Positions 53,936-63,822 are shown, counted from the first letter of the stretch. The stretch is 64,000 nt of DNA from Capnocytophaga sp. (GCF_030532915.1 NZ_JAUNKD010000004.1:50200-114199); one strand, 5' to 3'. Program-made: numbers and translations. Notes: generated from the letters alone by a model not told the origin.

Positions 53936-56056
53936 TTAGTTGCCTCTGGCGTTTTTAATTACTTCTTCTGCAATGTTTGAAGGTGTTTCCGCGTAGTGTG
54001 AAAACTCCATCGTTGAAGTGGCACGACCTGATGAAAGGGTACGCAATGCTGTTACGTAACCAAACATTTCCGATAGCGGAACGTGTGCTTTGATAACTTT
54101 TGCTCCGTTTCTGTCGTCCATATTGTTTACTTGACCACGACGACGGTTCAAGTCTCCAACGATATCACCCATATTTTCTTCCGGAGTGATAACCTCCAAC
54201 TTCATAATAGGCTCCATAAGTACCGCTTTGGCAGCACGAGCAGCCTCTTTGTATCCTAACTTGGCAGCAAGCTCGAACGATAATGAATCTGAATCCACCG
54301 CGTGGAATGAACCATCGACCAAAGTGATTTTCATTGCGTCCATTTCAAATCCTGCCAACGGACCTGACTTCATTGCTTCTTTAAAGCCTTTTTCAACTGA
54401 CGGGATATATTCTTTCGGAATGTTACCACCTTTGATTTCGTTGATGAATTCCAAACCAACTTTTCCTTCTTCGGCAGGCTCCATACGGAAAACAATATCA
54501 GCAAACTTACCACGTCCACCTGATTGTTTTTTGTAGACCTCACGGTGATTAGCAACTGCGGTAAGTGCTTCTTTGTATTCCACCTGTGGCTGACCTTGGT
54601 TTACTTCCACCTTAAACTCACGTTTCAAACGATCAACGATGATGTCTAAGTGAAGCTCACCCATTCCGGAAATGATAGTTTGCCCTGAGGCTTGGTCTGT
54701 TTTCACTTGGAACGTTGGATCTTCTTCTGCTAATTTCGCCAGAGCCATACCCATTTTATCTACGTCAGCTTTTGTCTTAGGCTCAACCGCAATACCGATT
54801 ACCGGATCAGGGAACACCATCGATTCAAGCACGATTGGATGTTTTTCATCACAAAGCGTATCACCGGTTTTGATATCTTTAAAACCTACTGCCGCTCCGA
54901 TATCTCCTGCCTCAATATATTCAATCGGATTTTGTTTGTTGGCGTGCATTTGGTAGATACGCGAAATACGCTCTTTGTTTCCTGAACGTGCGTTCAATAC
55001 ATATGAACCTGCATCTAAATGCCCTGAATAAGCACGGAAGAATGCCAAACGACCTACATAAGGGTCTGTTGCGATTTTAAACGCCAAAGCAGCAAAAGGC
55101 TCAGATACAGCTGGCTTTCTTGCTATCTCTGCACCTGTATTTGGGTCTGTTCCTTCGATAGCCTCTTTATCCAAAGGTGAAGGCAAGTAGCGGCAAACCG
55201 CATCTAACATAAACTGAACCCCTTTGTTTTTGAATGACGAACCACAAACCATCGGAATGATTGCCATATCCATCACGGCAGCACGCAAAGCGGTGTGAAT
55301 TTCTTCTTCCGTGATAGAATTTTCATCTTCCATAAATTTCTCTAAAAGACCTTCATCATAAGCCGCAACCTCTTCAATAAGTTGCGCACGATATTGATGA
55401 ACTTCATCTTTCATTTCTTCCGGAATTTCAACGATGTCGAAAGTAGCTCCTTGTGTTTCTTCGTGCCATACGATTGCACGGTTTTTTACCAAATCAACTA
55501 CTCCTTTGAAATCAACCTCATCACCGATAGGCAATACAATCGGCACAGCATTTGATTTCAACATATCTTTCACTTGGTTACAAACATTCAAGAAGTTTGC
55601 ACCTTGTCTGTCCATTTTATTAACGAAACCGATACGTGGCACTTTGTAGTTATCTGCCAAACGCCAGTTGGTTTCCGATTGAGGTTCAACCCCATCAACA
55701 GCACTGAACAAGAACACCAATCCGTCCAATACACGCAACGAACGGTTCACCTCAACGGTAAAGTCCACGTGACCAGGGGTATCGATAATGTTAAAGTGAT
55801 ATTCTTTTGCATCGGCGGTAGGTTTCCCGTTTTCAGTTGGAAAATTCCAAACGCAAGTAGTTGCAGCTGACTGAATTGTAATACCACGCTCAGCTTCTTG
55901 CTCCATCCAGTCCATTGTAGAAGCTCCGTCGTGAACCTCTCCCAATTTGTGCGTTTTTCCGGTATAGAATAGAATACGCTCAGTGGTGGTTGTTTTTCCT
56001 GCATCAATATGTGCAGCAATACCAATATTTCTTGTATATTTTAAATCTCTACTCAT
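53936..56056 (-). CDS. fusA: Elongation factor G
   Basis: Translocation GTPase of 706 residues. G1 loop [19 protein letters not shown] near 16-34, switch [25 protein letters not shown] for base recognition; domain IV-V contain the conserved [12 protein letters not shown] near the end. Unlike E. coli, tufA does not follow; rpsJ does. It is 14 nt after rpsG. Confidence 0.98.
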   Translation of the reverse strand: MSRDLKYTRNIGIAAHIDAGKTTTTERILFYTGKTHKLGEVHDGASTMDWMEQEAERGITIQSAATTCVWNFPTENGKPTADAKEYHFNIIDTPGHVDFTVEVNRSLRVLDGLVFLFSAVDGVEPQSETNWRLADNYKVPRIGFVNKMDRQGANFLNVCNQVKDMLKSNAVPIVLPIGDEVDFKGVVDLVKNRAIVWHEETQGATFDIVEIPEEMKDEVHQYRAQLIEEVAAYDEGLLEKFMEDENSITEEEIHTALRAAVMDMAIIPMVCGSSFKNKGVQFMLDAVCRYLPSPLDKEAIEGTDPNTGAEIARKPAVSEPFAALAFKIATDPYVGRLAFFRAYSGHLDAGSYVLNARSGNKERISRIYQMHANKQNPIEYIEAGDIGAAVGFKDIKTGDTLCDEKHPIVLESMVFPDPVIGIAVEPKTKADVDKMGMALAKLAEEDPTFQVKTDQASGQTIISGMGELHLDIIVDRLKREFKVEVNQGQPQVEYKEALTAVANHREVYKKQSGGRGKFADIVFRMEPAEEGKVGLEFINEIKGGNIPKEYIPSVEKGFKEAMKSGPLAGFEMDAMKITLVDGSFHAVDSDSLSFELAAKLGYKEAARAAKAVLMEPIMKLEVITPEENMGDIVGDLNRRRGQVNNMDDRNGAKVIKAHVPLSEMFGYVTALRTLSSGRATSTMEFSHYAETPSNIAEEVIKNARGN

Positions 56057-56070
56057 CTATTTATTAGGTA

Positions 56071-56547
56071 TTAAAATCTAAAATGTGAGAAGGCTTTGTT
56101 TGCCTCTGCCATTTTGTGCGTATCCATTCTTTTCTTAACCGCAGCACCTTCTTCTTTGGCTGCTGACAAAATTTCTCCTGCCAATTTTTGCGACATCGAT
56201 TTCTCGTTACGTTTACGAGCGTAACCGATTAACCATTTCATTGCCATTGACACTTTTCGGTCAGGACGAATTTGCATCGGGATTTGGAAGGTAGCTCCAC
56301 CCACACGGCGCGAACGCACCTCAACGTGAGGCATTACATTGGTCAAAGCATCTTTCCATACCTCTAACGCTGATTTTTCGTCGTTATTTTTCTTTTGCTC
56401 TACGATATCAAGTGCATCGTAAAATACTTTAAAAGCCACTGACTTTTTACCATCCCACATCAAGTTGTTCACAAAACGCGTTACCAACTGATCGTTAAAC
56501 TTCGGATCTGGTAAAAGAGGTCTTTTTTTAGCCTGTCTTTTTCTCAT
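56071..56547 (-). CDS. rpsG: Ribosomal protein S7 (uS7)
   Basis: Head-initiating 30S protein that binds the 3' major domain of 16S rRNA and touches E-site tRNA. 158 residues: [20 protein letters not shown] and [20 protein letters not shown]. It is 26 nt after rpsL. Confidence 0.98.
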   Translation of the reverse strand: MRKRQAKKRPLLPDPKFNDQLVTRFVNNLMWDGKKSVAFKVFYDALDIVEQKKNNDEKSALEVWKDALTNVMPHVEVRSRRVGGATFQIPMQIRPDRKVSMAMKWLIGYARKRNEKSMSQKLAGEILSAAKEEGAAVKKRMDTHKMAEANKAFSHFRF

Positions 56548-56573
56548 TTCTTCTTGTTAAAAGATTTTTTAAA

Positions 56574-56978
56574 TTATTTTTTTCCTTTTGCTGGTGCTGC
56601 TTGCCCTGGTTTTGGACGTTTTGCACCGTATTTAGAACGACGCTGCGTTCTTCCTGCAACTCCGGCAGTGTCAAGCGCTCCACGAACAATGTGATAACGC
56701 ACACCCGGTAAATCTTTTACCCTTCCGCCTCGTACCAATACTATCGAGTGCTCTTGGAGGTTGTGACCCTCACCAGGGATGTACGCATTCACCTCATTGC
56801 CGTTTGTCAAACGAACACGCGCCACTTTACGCATTGCCGAGTTCGGTTTTTTTGGCGTTGTTGTATAAACACGCGTACACACTCCTCTGCGTTGAGGACA
56901 CGAATCCAAAGCAACCGATTTACTCTTCTTGGTAATTCTGGTTCTTCCTTTTCGTACTAATTGTGAAATTGTTGGCAT
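56574..56978 (-). CDS. rpsL: Ribosomal protein S12 (uS12)
   Basis: Decoding-centre protein of 134 residues and first gene of the str operon. Residues K43/K44 ([12 protein letters not shown]) and K88 ([13 protein letters not shown]) are those whose change gives streptomycin resistance, and are wild type here; D89 is the position that RimO methylthiolates in E. coli. The consensus promoter is 105 nt upstream. Confidence 0.98.
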   Translation of the reverse strand: MPTISQLVRKGRTRITKKSKSVALDSCPQRRGVCTRVYTTTPKKPNSAMRKVARVRLTNGNEVNAYIPGEGHNLQEHSIVLVRGGRVKDLPGVRYHIVRGALDTAGVAGRTQRRSKYGAKRPKPGQAAPAKGKK

Positions 56979-57082
56979 AATTTAATTTTACAATATTATG
57001 TTTGTTATATATTTACAATTTTGATATGATTTTGAGGTTTTTAGTAACACCCCATCTTCATTGCTTCTATTATTTGCGGGTG

Positions 57083-57113
57083 CAAAAGTAGTTTTAAATT
57101 TTTAAACAACCAA
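57083..57113 (-). promoter_or_regulatory. Promoter of the str operon (rpsL)
   Basis: On the minus strand TTGG (57110-57113), 19 nt, TACTTTTG (57083-57090). The -7 element matches fully. It leaves a leader of about 100 nt before rpsL. The rest of the 310-nt gap (57114-57288) is A/T-rich without recognised features. Confidence 0.65.
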
Positions 57114-57288
57114 GAAATCAATAATTTAATTAAAAAATATTTTGCAACATTGTCAAAACTTAAAATTCTTTTTTTAATACATAAACAATTAAATACCTAA
57201 AAATCAATAATATAAAATATTTTATTCAAAAAAAAGTGACTTTTATTTTGTTACAAATATCACAAAAAAGTTTTTAAAAAGTTTACTC

Positions 57289-58161
57289 CTATTTGTTATA
57301 CCTATCCCGCATCACGAAAAGAGCAAAGCCCAACGTGGTAAAAAATGAAAACATTGCGTACACCAACGCCGGTTTTGCCATTTCAACACTTTGGATAAGT
57401 CCCGCCACGTAAATCGCCAAGACCGTATTTTGCAAGCCAACCTCAATCCCGATGGTGGTAGATTGCACATTGGAAACTCCGAAAAATCTTCTGGAAATCA
57501 AATAACTAAAAATCATTGCAACCAAATGCATTACTAGCACATATGGAAAAATACGCACCATTTCATCAACAACGATACCCGTCCCGCCCGATTCTTTATC
57601 GGCAAGAAATTTCACTACAAAAACCAAGCCCAGCAAAATCGTATTGATGACTTTTAGCGGAAATTTTATTTTCAACGCAAAATTCGGAAGATAGCGATTA
57701 AACACCAGACCCAAAAAAGCGGGAAAAATCACTATCTTACTGACTTCCAGAAACGTATCTGTCATTGAAAGTGAAAATTCTGACGTGGTTCCCATAAAAA
57801 GCGAAATCGCCATATTGGTAAAAACGGGAATGGTAAACAAAATCAGCAAACTATTAACCGCCGTAAGTGCCACAGCCAGAGCCGTATCGGCATTCACCAA
57901 ATACGACACAAAATTGGAGGTCGTTCCGCCGGGGCAAATCGCCACGATGAGCATTCCCACCTTCAATTCCGGAGATAGGTCTGAAAAATAAGCAATTACA
58001 AACGCCAATATCGGTAAAAAAACCATTTGGGCAACCAAACCAACGGTAAGTGCTTTTGATTTCCTGAAAATATTTTCAAAATCGGCAAAACGCAACGAAC
58101 TGCCTATGGCAAAAGTTATCAGCATCAAAACAGCTGATAATAAGTGATTTATCCAATCCAT
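57289..58161 (-). CDS. Bile acid:sodium symporter family (BASS) transporter
   Basis: A 290-residue inner-membrane protein with about nine to ten hydrophobic segments, belonging to the sodium-dependent BASS/SBF family. CPGGTTSNFVSYLVNADTAL near 76-95 matches the conserved sodium-binding region with broken helices, and EVGLQNTVLAIYVA near 243 the second crossover. Bacterial members move organic anions such as pantoate or other small acids, so bile acid is unlikely to be the natural substrate. It is a single gene on the minus strand. Confidence 0.9.
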   Translation of the reverse strand: MDWINHLLSAVLMLITFAIGSSLRFADFENIFRKSKALTVGLVAQMVFLPILAFVIAYFSDLSPELKVGMLIVAICPGGTTSNFVSYLVNADTALAVALTAVNSLLILFTIPVFTNMAISLFMGTTSEFSLSMTDTFLEVSKIVIFPAFLGLVFNRYLPNFALKIKFPLKVINTILLGLVFVVKFLADKESGGTGIVVDEMVRIFPYVLVMHLVAMIFSYLISRRFFGVSNVQSTTIGIEVGLQNTVLAIYVAGLIQSVEMAKPALVYAMFSFFTTLGFALFVMRDRYNK

Positions 58162-58351
58162 TAATTTTCTTTTAAAATATATAAGGAACGAAACGCCGAA
58201 GTTACGCGTTTTTTTTGAAATTCAATGATTTTTTGCGTATTTTTATTTTTCTGTCTGAAATAAAAAACTATTAATCAATAACTTAAATCATTAAAAAAAT
58301 CAACCATTCGCATTAAACTCCTAATTATTAATTTTTTCGGCACATTTTTCA

Positions 58352-58359
58352 TATTTTTG
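58352..58359 (+). promoter_or_regulatory. Promoter -7 element of the GSCFA gene
   Basis: TATTTTTG matches TAnnTTTG, 38 nt before the start at 58398. The rest of 58162-58351 is A/T-rich with nothing recognised, apart from TAACTTCG on the minus strand near the transporter start. Confidence 0.35.
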
Positions 58360-58397
58360 TCGCTCGAAAACGTTTATCCGCTTGACAAACACAAATT

Positions 58398-59354
58398 ATG
58401 GAATTCAGAACCGTTGTTCCGACAAACGAAATCACACCCAAAATAGGCTATCATTCCAAGATAGTGAGCCTTGGGTCGTGCTTTGCCGTGAACATCGCCC
58501 AAAAACTGCATTATCATAAATTTCAAGTAGTTAGCAATCCGTTTGGAATTTTGTTCCACCCGTTGGCGATTGAAAAAATCATTACAAAATCAATGCAAAA
58601 CGCAATTTTTTCCGAAGAAGATTTTTTCCAACACAACGATTTATGGCATTGTTTCGACTTTCATTCCGAACTTTCGCAACTTCACCTTATTAATATGGTG
58701 AAAATCGCCAACCAACAAAGCAAGCAACTACAAACGGGGCTGCAAGAAGCTGATTTTGTATTTATTACTTTAGGAACCGCGTGGATTTACGAGCATCATC
58801 AACACGGAATCGTTGCCAATTGCCACAAACTTCCGCAAACGGAATTTTCAAAAAGATTACTCACAATCAACGAAATAGAAAATAGTTTGCAAAACAGCAT
58901 TTGGCAGATTAAAAATAGTAATCCTTCGGCAAAAATCGTTTTTACCATTTCTCCCGTTCGGCATCTGAAAGACGGGTTCACTCAAAATCAAATCAGTAAA
59001 GCGCATCTTATCAGCGGATTACATTCTTTTCTAACAAAAAACACCGACGTTGCATACTTTCCGGCTTACGAAATTATGACAGACGAACTGCGCGATTACC
59101 GCTTCTATGCCGACGATATGCTCCACCCCTCGCAAGTGGCGATTGACTATATTTGGGAACGATTTATCAACACTCTAATCGACCCGAATTGTTTGGCAGA
59201 TATGAAATCCGTCGATTCCATTCAAAAAGGATTGAAACACAAACCCTTTAATCCTGAAAGCGAGCAATTTTTAGCTTTTCGTAAGAATTTAGAAACCAAA
59301 ATTGAAGCCCTTAAACACAAATTTAAAACCTACAACAATCCGTTAGAGTTTTAA
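58398..59354 (+). CDS. GSCFA domain protein
   Basis: A 318-residue cytoplasmic protein of the GSCFA family, an SGNH-hydrolase-like group. The naming motif is at 29-35 (SLGSCFAVNIAQKL, with the nucleophile-like Ser), then VVSNPFGILFHPLAIEKII; a central LGTAWIYEH and FTISPVRHLKDGF follow, and YADDMLHPSQVAIDYIWERF supplies the D-x-x-H pair. Members are thought to be esterases or acyl-modifying enzymes, but a substrate is not established. It is followed 32 nt later by rlmB. Confidence 0.92.
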   Translation: MEFRTVVPTNEITPKIGYHSKIVSLGSCFAVNIAQKLHYHKFQVVSNPFGILFHPLAIEKIITKSMQNAIFSEEDFFQHNDLWHCFDFHSELSQLHLINMVKIANQQSKQLQTGLQEADFVFITLGTAWIYEHHQHGIVANCHKLPQTEFSKRLLTINEIENSLQNSIWQIKNSNPSAKIVFTISPVRHLKDGFTQNQISKAHLISGLHSFLTKNTDVAYFPAYEIMTDELRDYRFYADDMLHPSQVAIDYIWERFINTLIDPNCLADMKSVDSIQKGLKHKPFNPESEQFLAFRKNLETKIEALKHKFKTYNNPLEF

Positions 59355-59386
59355 GCTCATAATCAAATAAATAAAAGTAGCCATTT

Positions 59387-60121
59387 ATGGAAAAAGAATA
59401 TCAAATTTTTGGCATTCGCGCCGTGATTGAAGCCATTTCGGCAGGAAAAACCATCGATAAAGTATTCGTTCAGAAGGGATTAAAAAGTCCGCTTTTTCAA
59501 GAATTACAAACCTTACTGCAAAAAGAACAAATCGGCGTTTCACAAGTGCCTGCGGAGAAGCTCAATCGGCTTACCAAAAAAAATCATCAGGGCGTTGTGG
59601 CGTTGCTCGCTCCTGTTGAGTATCACGATTTTGAAAATCTGGTGATGACAAGCATTGAAAGCGGCAAAACACCGCTGTTTTTGATATTAGACCATCTTTC
59701 GGACGTTCGCAATTTCGGCGCCATTATCCGTTCTGCCGAATGCACGGGCGTTTCGGGCATCATCATTCCGAAGAAAGGCAGCGTTTCCGTTACTGCAGAC
59801 ACGGTAAAAACCTCGGCGGGAGCTGTTTTTAACGTTCCCATTTGCAAAGTGGACAACCTGCGCGATGCCGTGTACTACTTGCAAGGCAGTGGCGTTAAAG
59901 TACTGGCTGCCACCGAAAAAACTGATTCCCTGCTGTACCAAGTTCCAATGACCCAACCGCTGGCAATCATAATGGGTGCCGAAGATACGGGCATCTCCCC
60001 CGCCCTGCTGAAACTCGCCGATGCCAAAGCCAAATTGCCTATGGTGGGCGAAATCGGTTCACTGAACGTTTCCGTCGCCTGTGGCGTATTTTTATATGAA
60101 GTAATGCGGCAGCGATTGTAA
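59387..60121 (+). CDS. rlmB: 23S rRNA (guanosine-2'-O)-methyltransferase RlmB-like (SpoU/TrmH family)
   Basis: A 244-residue SPOUT-class methyltransferase expected to methylate G2251 of 23S rRNA from S-adenosylmethionine. N-terminal substrate-binding domain (FGIRAVIEAISAGKTIDKVF); catalytic knot with LILDHLSDVRNFGAIIRSAE (motif 1, with the Arg/Asn pair), IIMGAEDTGISPALLKLAD (motif 2) and IGSLNVSVACGVFLYE (motif 3). Related TrmH-family enzymes are hard to separate without alignment. It is between GSCFA and the Crp/Fnr regulator on the same strand. Confidence 0.88.
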   Translation: MEKEYQIFGIRAVIEAISAGKTIDKVFVQKGLKSPLFQELQTLLQKEQIGVSQVPAEKLNRLTKKNHQGVVALLAPVEYHDFENLVMTSIESGKTPLFLILDHLSDVRNFGAIIRSAECTGVSGIIIPKKGSVSVTADTVKTSAGAVFNVPICKVDNLRDAVYYLQGSGVKVLAATEKTDSLLYQVPMTQPLAIIMGAEDTGISPALLKLADAKAKLPMVGEIGSLNVSVACGVFLYEVMRQRL

Positions 60122-60176
60122 TTCCGCATTGCCGAAAAATACCAAAATCGATACATTACAATAATTTTCAACTGCG

Positions 60177-60773
60177 ATGAATTGTGTGATTGAACCCTAT
60201 CTGCAAAACGTAAAAACCCAAAATCCGGCGCTGACCGACGATAACCTTGCTTTTTTCGCACAAGGATTATCCGTTTCGGTGCTTTCACCCCGTGAATTTT
60301 ACATCAAAGCCGGTGAAGCGCAAACGCAAATGGGCTACGTCACGCACGGATTGCTCCGCACGTTCTACACCAACGAACAAGGCGATGACATCACCGTGAG
60401 TTTTATGCAAGAGCAGATGGTTGCCGCCTACTACACATCGCTTGAAAGCCCTCAACCCAGCCGCTACAACATACAGGCACTTGAAAAAACCACCATCATC
60501 AACCATTCCTACGAACATTTGCAAGCCTGTATGCACCAAATTCCGGCGTTTGAGCGCTACGGAAGACTCGTCATTGAGGAAGTTCTGCAACGTATTTACC
60601 GCCGAATGGAAGGCTTTTTGTTTGACGATGCCGAAGTGCGTTACCGAAACTTCCTGAAAGAGAACCCGACACTAATCCATCGGGTTTCGGTTTCACATCT
60701 TTGCTCCTATCTGGGTATCAGCCGGCAGGCACTTACCCGTATTCGTAAGAAAATCATACAACCTTCTGCCTAA
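60177..60773 (+). CDS. Crp/Fnr family transcriptional regulator
   Basis: A 198-residue regulator: cNMP-binding-like beta-roll at ~25-120 (LSPREFYIKAGEAQTQMGYV, then GDDITVSFMQEQMVAAYY), dimerisation helix ~115-145, and C-terminal helix-turn-helix (VSHLCSYLGISRQALTRIRK). The ligand pocket lacks the E. coli cAMP-contacting Arg-Ser motif, so the effector is unknown. It lies 80 nt upstream of the tolC-like gene with a matching palindrome between, so it probably controls the efflux operon. Confidence 0.9.
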   Translation: MNCVIEPYLQNVKTQNPALTDDNLAFFAQGLSVSVLSPREFYIKAGEAQTQMGYVTHGLLRTFYTNEQGDDITVSFMQEQMVAAYYTSLESPQPSRYNIQALEKTTIINHSYEHLQACMHQIPAFERYGRLVIEEVLQRIYRRMEGFLFDDAEVRYRNFLKENPTLIHRVSVSHLCSYLGISRQALTRIRKKIIQPSA

Positions 60774-60776
60774 AAA

Positions 60777-60792
60777 TGACGCATTTGTGTCA
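60777..60792 (+). promoter_or_regulatory. Putative Crp/Fnr operator before the efflux operon
   Basis: TGACGCAT and TTGTGTCA form an imperfect dyad (TGAC/GTCA ends; 6 of 8 positions symmetric). It starts 4 nt after the regulator gene and lies about 22 nt upstream of the tolC -7 element, where an activator or a repressor could act. Confidence 0.4.
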
Positions 60793-60813
60793 GTGAGGCA
60801 ACTCTTTTTGTCG

Positions 60814-60821
60814 TATCTTTG
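60814..60821 (+). promoter_or_regulatory. Promoter -7 element of the efflux operon
   Basis: TATCTTTG matches TAnnTTTG, 32 nt before the chosen start at 60854. The TTTG at 60784-60787 is too far (26 nt), so activation by the neighbouring regulator is plausible. Confidence 0.5.
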
Positions 60822-60853
60822 CCCCCGTTTTTCAGTCTTTAAACTTATTGATA

Positions 60854-62251
60854 ATGAAATGTACAAAACGCATCGCAAGTTTGTTACTTGCACTTTCGGC
60901 AACTGCGGTAACGGCGCAAATCTCGGTATCCCCGTCAATGGATACTGCCATCCGCGCTGCAAAACAGAAAAGCCAGACACTCAAACAAAAGGATATCGAA
61001 GCCGAGAAGATAACTCTGGAGCGCCAAAACGCCCTGCAACGCTACATTCCGCGTATTGAGGCTTCCGGAAGTTATATGTATTTGAACAGTCAAGAAACTT
61101 TTGACTTCGAAACAGTGCAAACGCCGCTGCTCGGAATCCCTTTATTTGACGGAAACCGAACCAGCTCTTTCAAAGGCAACCTATTAATGGCCGGCGTAAC
61201 TGCCAAAACCGTGCTGTTCAGCGGACTTCAAATTCCGTATGGAGCAAAAGCCTTGGAGCAAAAGCACATCGGCACCCAACAACTTGCCAAAAGCACCGCT
61301 GACGCCCTAACGCAAGAAGTCATAACTGCCTTCGACCAGCTTAAAGTGCTTGACGCCGTACAAAAACTTATCGACGAGAGCCAAAAACGCCTACAAACCG
61401 AAGCCAAAAGAGTGCAGAAAGGCATCGAGCAAGGTCTTGCCATTCCGCTAGATATGGATAAAATCAAGCTCGCCCAGCTTGAACTGGAATCAAAACAGGT
61501 GGAACTCAACGGAAACAAGCGTCTCATACACCAAAAAATACAATACCTCACCGGTTTAGACCAACTTCAAATTTCACAAGTTACCAACTCGTTTGAACCC
61601 TTCGTACTTTTAGATGCCGGAAATAACCTGACTGCCGACGAGAAACCCGAAGTCAAAGCACTGGAATCATTCGCCAAGGCACAAGAATACGTTCTCAAAA
61701 AAGAAAAGTACGCATTTTTGCCGCAAGTTATGGCGCTCGGAGGCGTGCGATACACATCGCTTTACAATGCCGACCTTAATTTGGGCGCGTTACCCCTGTC
61801 GGGCAGGAATTTTACCCTTGGCATAAACGAAATTACCTTTGCGCCGACTTGGTTTGTGGGTCTCGGCGCCAAATGGGAGCTGTTTAGCGGGCTAAACCGC
61901 ACAAACAAAATCAAACAAGCCCGACTTGACATCGCTGCTACCCAAAGCAAACTTACCGATGCCCGAGACAAGCTGATGTTGTTACTTCAAAAAAACATAG
62001 AACACTATAACGTTGCCAACGACAAGCTTTCCATCAATGCGCAAAAGGTCAAAATCGCTCACAACAACCTTTCCCTTGCCATAAAACAATATGAAGAGGG
62101 GCTAATCGACATTTCCGAGCGATTGCAAGCCGAAAGCGACTACCAAAAAGCCATTATCGAGCAAGCCCAAGGTATTCAACAGCAGCGTGAAGCCGCAATG
62201 GAAGTTATAAAAGTTAGCGGAAACATCGATAACTACCATATCCAACAATAA
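60854..62251 (+). CDS. TolC-like outer-membrane efflux channel
   Basis: A 465-residue outer-membrane efflux protein. I start at the ATG at 60854, which gives a clean signal peptide (MKCTKRIASLLLALSATAVTA, cleaved before Q); the two-codon longer frame needs TTG. Two OEP repeats of long helices are evident (KQKSQTLKQKDIEAEKITLE near 37; LIDISERLQAESDYQKAIIE near 420), as in the TolC tunnel, with strand regions such as YIPRIEASGSYMYLN. With the following HlyD-type gene it should make a tripartite exporter; the inner-membrane pump would lie beyond the window. Confidence 0.92.
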   Translation: MKCTKRIASLLLALSATAVTAQISVSPSMDTAIRAAKQKSQTLKQKDIEAEKITLERQNALQRYIPRIEASGSYMYLNSQETFDFETVQTPLLGIPLFDGNRTSSFKGNLLMAGVTAKTVLFSGLQIPYGAKALEQKHIGTQQLAKSTADALTQEVITAFDQLKVLDAVQKLIDESQKRLQTEAKRVQKGIEQGLAIPLDMDKIKLAQLELESKQVELNGNKRLIHQKIQYLTGLDQLQISQVTNSFEPFVLLDAGNNLTADEKPEVKALESFAKAQEYVLKKEKYAFLPQVMALGGVRYTSLYNADLNLGALPLSGRNFTLGINEITFAPTWFVGLGAKWELFSGLNRTNKIKQARLDIAATQSKLTDARDKLMLLLQKNIEHYNVANDKLSINAQKVKIAHNNLSLAIKQYEEGLIDISERLQAESDYQKAIIEQAQGIQQQREAAMEVIKVSGNIDNYHIQQ

Positions 62252-62847
62252 AAGAATACCGGAATGCACGCATTCCAACAGCTTTAAACATCAAACTTTG
62301 ACAAAGTTTCAAAACTTTGTCAAAGTTAAAAACAAAAAGTTATAAGAATGCAGCCGCTCTGACAACTTTCCAACTAAAAACTTTGTCAAAGTTTGCAACT
62401 TTGACAAAGTTAAAAAAACAAAAGATACAAGAATGCACGCATTCCGATTATTCTAAAAATAAAAAGCTACAAGAATGCACGCATTCCAACAACTTTAAAC
62501 ATCAAACTTTGACAAAGTTTTGAAACTTTGTCAAAGTTAAAAAACCAAAAGCTACAAGAACGTACGCATTCCGGTTATTCCAAAAATCAAAAGTAATAAG
62601 AATGCACGCATTCCGATTATTACAAAAACAAAAAGCAACAAGAATACATACATTCTTATTATTCCAAAAATAAAAAATTATAAGAATGCACGCATTCTGG
62701 TTATTCCAAAAACAAAAAGCTACAAGAGTTTAAACACTCCAATAACTTTTTACTCAAAAATTTGTCAAAGTTGTAAACTTTGACAAAGTTACAAAACAAA
62801 AAAATAAGCTATATCATCAAAAACACCTATTAAAAACATCAAGAATA
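62252..62847. repeat. 42-bp lattice array with double palindromes, between tolC-like and hlyD-like genes
   Basis: The gap is filled by repeats. A dyad GAATGC-nn-GCATTC or a decayed form begins at 62262, 62346, 62431, 62473, 62558, 62600, 62642, 62684 and 62726: spacings 84, 85, 42, 85, 42, 42, 42, 42. Each A unit reads AAAAACAAAAAGCTACAA then the dyad then CGATTATTCC. Where the step is 84-85, the extra 42-43 nt hold the element AACTTTGTCAAAGTT-loop-AACTTTGACAAAGTT (62294-62327, 62379-62411, 62505-62538); a last one is at 62758-62790. Units differ by substitutions, not by length. A 68-codon frame at 62317-62523 is a by-product. No promoter for hlyD is evident. Confidence 0.85.
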
Positions 62848-63822
62848 ATGAAAGCAAAAAAAATCATCAAACTTACGGTTATCATCATTTTATTGATTGT
62901 TGCCATTTTGGCTACTGGTCATTTATTAAAACCCGAGCCTCAGTACTGGCAAGGACAAGCCGAAGCCAAACAAATCAGTGTTGCACCCAAAATACCCGGT
63001 CGGGTTGATAAAATATTGGTAAACGAGGGGCAATCTATCAATAAAGGGGAATTGTTACTTACCATCGAGACCCCTGAAATCAACGCCAAACTTACCCAAG
63101 CCAGTGCCGCTCAGAGCGCCGCCGAAGCCCAGCTTGCAAAAGCTAACGCCGGCGCAAGAAGTCAGCAGATTCAGGCTGCAAAAAGTATGTGGGAGCAGGC
63201 AAAATTGGCTGCCGAATTTGCCGAAACATCATTCTTGCGTGTTGAAAGTATGTTCAAAGAACAATTAATTTCCGCACAAAAGCGCGACGAGGTATATACA
63301 AAATACAAAGCTGCCATCGAGCAGGCTAACGCAGCCAAAGCGCAGTACGACCTTGCTTTATCGGGCGCACAATTGGAAGACAAACAAGCCGCAAAAGCAA
63401 TGGTGGAGCGTGCCAAAGGCGCCGTAGAAGAAGTAACAGCCTACAAGAGCGAAGCCAACCTATATGCACCCGCAAAAGGTGAGATAATGAAGATAATCCC
63501 CAATGAAGGCGAATTGATAAATACCGGATATCCCATCATCACCATTGCCGACCTTTCCAACATATGGGTAGTGCTCAATATCCGTGAGGATTTTATGCAC
63601 CGATTCCAAAAGAATGCCACCTTTCAGGCTATTATTCCAGCGCTGAACAACAAGCAAGTAACCTTGCAGGTTAAACATATTTCCGTAATGGCTGATTTCG
63701 CCACGTGGACGGCTACCAAAGCACAAGGAGACTTCGATCGTAAGACCTTTGAACTAAAAGCCTATCCTACGGAACCCGTTGAAGGCCTGCATCCCGGCAT
63801 GTCCGTACTCGTGAAACAATAA
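62848..63822 (+). CDS. HlyD-type periplasmic adaptor (membrane fusion protein)
   Basis: A 324-residue adaptor that bridges an inner-membrane pump and a TolC channel. One N-terminal membrane anchor (VIIILLIVAILATGHLL, residues 10-28), lipoyl half-motifs VAPKIPGRVDKILVNEGQSI and LYAPAKGEIMKIIPNEGELI, between them a long helical hairpin (residues ~80-195, Ala/Gln/Lys-rich), and a beta-barrel with ISNIWVVL-like LSNIWVVLNIREDFMHRFQK. It resembles the EmrA/YbhG group. It is separated from the TolC-like gene by the 596-nt repeat array and is followed by another array. Confidence 0.92.
   Translation: MKAKKIIKLTVIIILLIVAILATGHLLKPEPQYWQGQAEAKQISVAPKIPGRVDKILVNEGQSINKGELLLTIETPEINAKLTQASAAQSAAEAQLAKANAGARSQQIQAAKSMWEQAKLAAEFAETSFLRVESMFKEQLISAQKRDEVYTKYKAAIEQANAAKAQYDLALSGAQLEDKQAAKAMVERAKGAVEEVTAYKSEANLYAPAKGEIMKIIPNEGELINTGYPIITIADLSNIWVVLNIREDFMHRFQKNATFQAIIPALNNKQVTLQVKHISVMADFATWTATKAQGDFDRKTFELKAYPTEPVEGLHPGMSVLVKQ

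Noticed and set aside
62317..62523. 68-codon ORF with a 14-residue repeat
   Set aside because: It is a translation of the 42-bp array (a multiple of 3) and other units of the array carry stops in this frame.
62262..62740. CRISPR array
   Set aside because: Units are contiguous and all parts of each 42-nt unit are related; there are no unique spacers between identical repeats and no cas genes nearby.
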